Assembly (NCBI GenBank): GCA_031290325.1
Contig: JAITNU010000223.1
Coordinates: 1-7,362 of the forward strand
Reading direction: 5' to 3'
DNA from: Treponema sp.
GTDB lineage: Bacteria; Spirochaetota; Spirochaetia; Treponematales; Breznakiellaceae
DNA length: 7,362 nt
Part shown: piece after piece, positions 6,148-7,362 of the stretch
Numbering within the stretch: the stretch's first letter is position 1
Layout: each line of letters begins with the position of its first letter
The notes under the pieces: generated by a model
Told to the model about the DNA's origin: nothing
The model's database searches: none
What the model saw: the letters and a program-made list of their open reading frames with translations, nothing else
Translations under genes and position numbers: made by a program

Positions 6148-6867
6148 ATGCTGACCGGATTTCACGGCATAGAAGAACTGATTAAGTCGGGAAAAGCCAC
6201 AGGTCCCCTCCTGGTGGCAAAGGCAGGCCCCCGGGCACGGGAGCTGGTGGCCCTTGCGGTGGAACACAAGGTCCGGGTTGACCGGGTGGGTACCCACGAC
6301 CTTGACCGCCTAGCACCGGATCACCGGGGGATTGCCCTCCAGGTTGCAGATGCCGGCCTTGGCAATGACCGTACCCTGGAGGGATTCATCACGGGCCTGG
6401 GGGATAGACAGGATGCCCTGGCAGTGATCCTCGATGAAATCACAGACCCCCACAACTACGGCGCCATCCTCCGTTCCTGTGACCAGTTCGGTGTGGACCT
6501 GGTCCTGACCCGGAACCGGCGTATTGCCAAACACGCCGAGGTTATTTCCAAGACCTCTGCGGGAGCAGTTTCCTGGGTTCCTGTGGCGGAAGTGGCCAAT
6601 CTTCCCCGTGCAATACAGGACTTAAAGGGTGCAGGTTTCTGGATCTACGGCGCCGACATGGCCGGGGACCCGATATACACCAGGGACCTCAGCGGCCGCA
6701 CCGCCCTCATCCTGGGAGGAGAAGGGACCGGTATCTCCCGGCTCCTCCGGGAACACTGCGACGCCCTGCTGGGCATCCCCTCCCAAGGCAGGATCAATTC
6801 CCTCAATGTTTCGGTGGCTGCCGGGGTTTTGTGTTACGAGGTGATGCGGCAGCGGAGCCTACAGTGA
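6148..6867 (+). CDS. rlmB: 23S rRNA (guanosine-2'-O)-methyltransferase, RlmB/SpoU family
   Basis: A 239-aa SPOUT-fold, SAM-dependent methyltransferase; RlmB methylates the ribose of G2251 (E. coli numbering) in the 23S peptidyl-transferase region. The N-terminal substrate-binding domain (1-75) has GFHGIEELI and HRGIALQV (59-66). The SpoU domain has motif 1 DPHNYGAILRS (100-110, with Asn103 and Arg109), motif 2 ILGGEGTGIS (188-197, Glu192) and motif 3 with NSLNVSVAAG (217-226). These make the trefoil-knot SAM site. Length and motif order are normal for the family. AAGGA (6133-6137), inside the end of the cysteine desulfurase gene, precedes the ATG by ten bases. The short gap points to translational coupling. 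Its close relatives, the tRNA Gm18 enzyme TrmH and mitochondrial-type MRM1, have a different N-terminal region, so RlmB is the best name, though the exact target base is inferred. Confidence 0.9.
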   Translation: MLTGFHGIEELIKSGKATGPLLVAKAGPRARELVALAVEHKVRVDRVGTHDLDRLAPDHRGIALQVADAGLGNDRTLEGFITGLGDRQDALAVILDEITDPHNYGAILRSCDQFGVDLVLTRNRRIAKHAEVISKTSAGAVSWVPVAEVANLPRAIQDLKGAGFWIYGADMAGDPIYTRDLSGRTALILGGEGTGISRLLREHCDALLGIPSQGRINSLNVSVAAGVLCYEVMRQRSLQ

Positions 6868-6879
6868 TGCGACTGTGGG
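6858..6879 (+). terminator. possible hairpin at the convergent gene ends
   Basis: CCTACAGT (6858-6865) can pair with ACTGTGGG (6872-6879) around the loop GATGCG: eight pairs with one G-U. It overlaps the stop codons of both converging genes. There is no T-run on either strand, so it is at best a weak or factor-dependent transcription end. Confidence 0.25.
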
Positions 6880-7362
6880 GTAGTGAGGACAGTGACGTTT
6901 TCCTGCCAGGAGTTTGGTTCTCCATGCTGCAAGTCCGGTGGTCCAGTATTCCTGGAAATCATGGGTTAACAGGTTTACTCCCGGTTCAATGCCTTCCATG
7001 AAAGAGCAGGGAAAACCGATACCCTTAACGTTGGCAAAGCCCGAAAACAACCCGGATTCACAGGGGTCGGTCATCGTCTTTATCGCATCCTCATTCGGCA
7101 TCCCTTTAAGGGCCGCTTCGACGTTGTGGCAGCCGCAGCTATCACTGCCAAAGGAAATATGATGATCAGGATTGAGGCAGTAGGTAACCATTGTCGTATA
7201 GTGTTCCTGGGTCAATGGTGTAAACCCAAGCCCTGCTGCTCTACCCTTGTTTTTAAGGGTAAGAAACACAACGGCGTTTAATTTTTTGAGTTGCTGATTA
7301 TGCCGTATATCCCATAAAATACCCATCACATCATTATAGTTTTCTTCATACACCACCAGGTG
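6859..7362 (-). CDS. radical SAM protein, C-terminal part with Cys-rich auxiliary cluster region
   Basis: The frame is open to the right edge of the window, so only the last 167 codons are visible. The GTG codons at 7354-7356 and 7351-7353 are internal, with no ribosome binding site. The catalytic N-terminal CxxxCxxC motif must lie outside. What is seen is FLTLKNKGRA (33-42), the end of the SAM barrel, then a Cys-rich region: GSDSCGCH (72-79), DPCESGLFSGF (99-109), GIGFPCSF (114-121) and CPHYP near the end (158-162). The order DSC..., PCES..FS, FPCSF resembles radical SAM proteins with a SPASM-like auxiliary 4Fe-4S cluster. Six cysteines (62, 76, 78, 101, 119, 158) could serve as ligands. Substrate unknown. 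It converges on rlmB and the two coding regions overlap by nine bases. Confidence 0.75.
   Translation of the reverse strand, partial: HLVVYEENYNDVMGILWDIRHNQQLKKLNAVVFLTLKNKGRAAGLGFTPLTQEHYTTMVTYCLNPDHHISFGSDSCGCHNVEAALKGMPNEDAIKTMTDPCESGLFSGFANVKGIGFPCSFMEGIEPGVNLLTHDFQEYWTTGLAAWRTKLLAGKRHCPHYPTVASL

Noticed and set aside
5307..6149. 280-codon - strand ORF opposite the cysteine desulfurase
   Set aside because: Antisense shadow of a clearly real gene; no recognisable motif or start signal.
1..7362. CRISPR array, tRNA, rRNA, insertion sequence or transposase
   Set aside because: I saw no regularly spaced repeats, no cloverleaf-like sequence, no rRNA core sequence and no transposase motif on either strand.

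Overview
The window has two compositionally different halves. The right half (about 3536-7362) is visibly GC-rich and holds three tightly packed + strand housekeeping genes: a beta-CASP metallo-beta-lactamase ribonuclease-like protein, an IscS/NifS-type cysteine desulfurase, and an RlmB-type (SpoU) 23S rRNA 2'-O-methyltransferase. On the - strand, converging on the last of these, is the C-terminal part of a radical SAM protein with a Cys-rich auxiliary cluster region. The left half (1-3535) is more A+T-rich, has looser gene packing and holds only accessory-type genes. The overall look suggests a bacterium of medium GC. A termite-gut type Treponema or other spirochaete is my best guess from gene style and order, but that is inference, since no rRNA or marker gene is present.

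Left half, in order: the 3' end of an LRAT-domain (NlpC/P60-like) thiol acyltransferase or protease gene with a C-terminal membrane helix (1-276); a near-consensus sigma-70 promoter just after its stop (286-314); a 39-codon small ORF with a strong ribosome binding site (414-533); a large four-helix membrane protein with a long Lys/Ala-rich coiled coil (550-2454), whose apparent C-terminal 74 residues lie in the +1 frame (2450-2677), indicating a frameshift; a 156-aa all-helical soluble protein (2699-3169) with a strong Shine-Dalgarno; and a gene-poor stretch (3170-3535) holding an 8-bp inverted repeat and what looks like a frameshifted remnant of a small HHIP-motif protein, possibly nuclease-toxin-like.

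The promoter, small ORF, membrane protein and helical protein probably form one transcription unit. Its function is unknown. The LRAT enzyme at one side and the possible HNH-like remnant at the other are compatible with a toxin/effector or defence-type accessory island, but this is not demonstrated. The right half is an ordinary RNA-metabolism and sulfur-transfer cluster. Its most notable feature is that the cysteine desulfurase carries Trp at the position where family members have a substrate-binding Arg, and Val at a usually conserved Glu.
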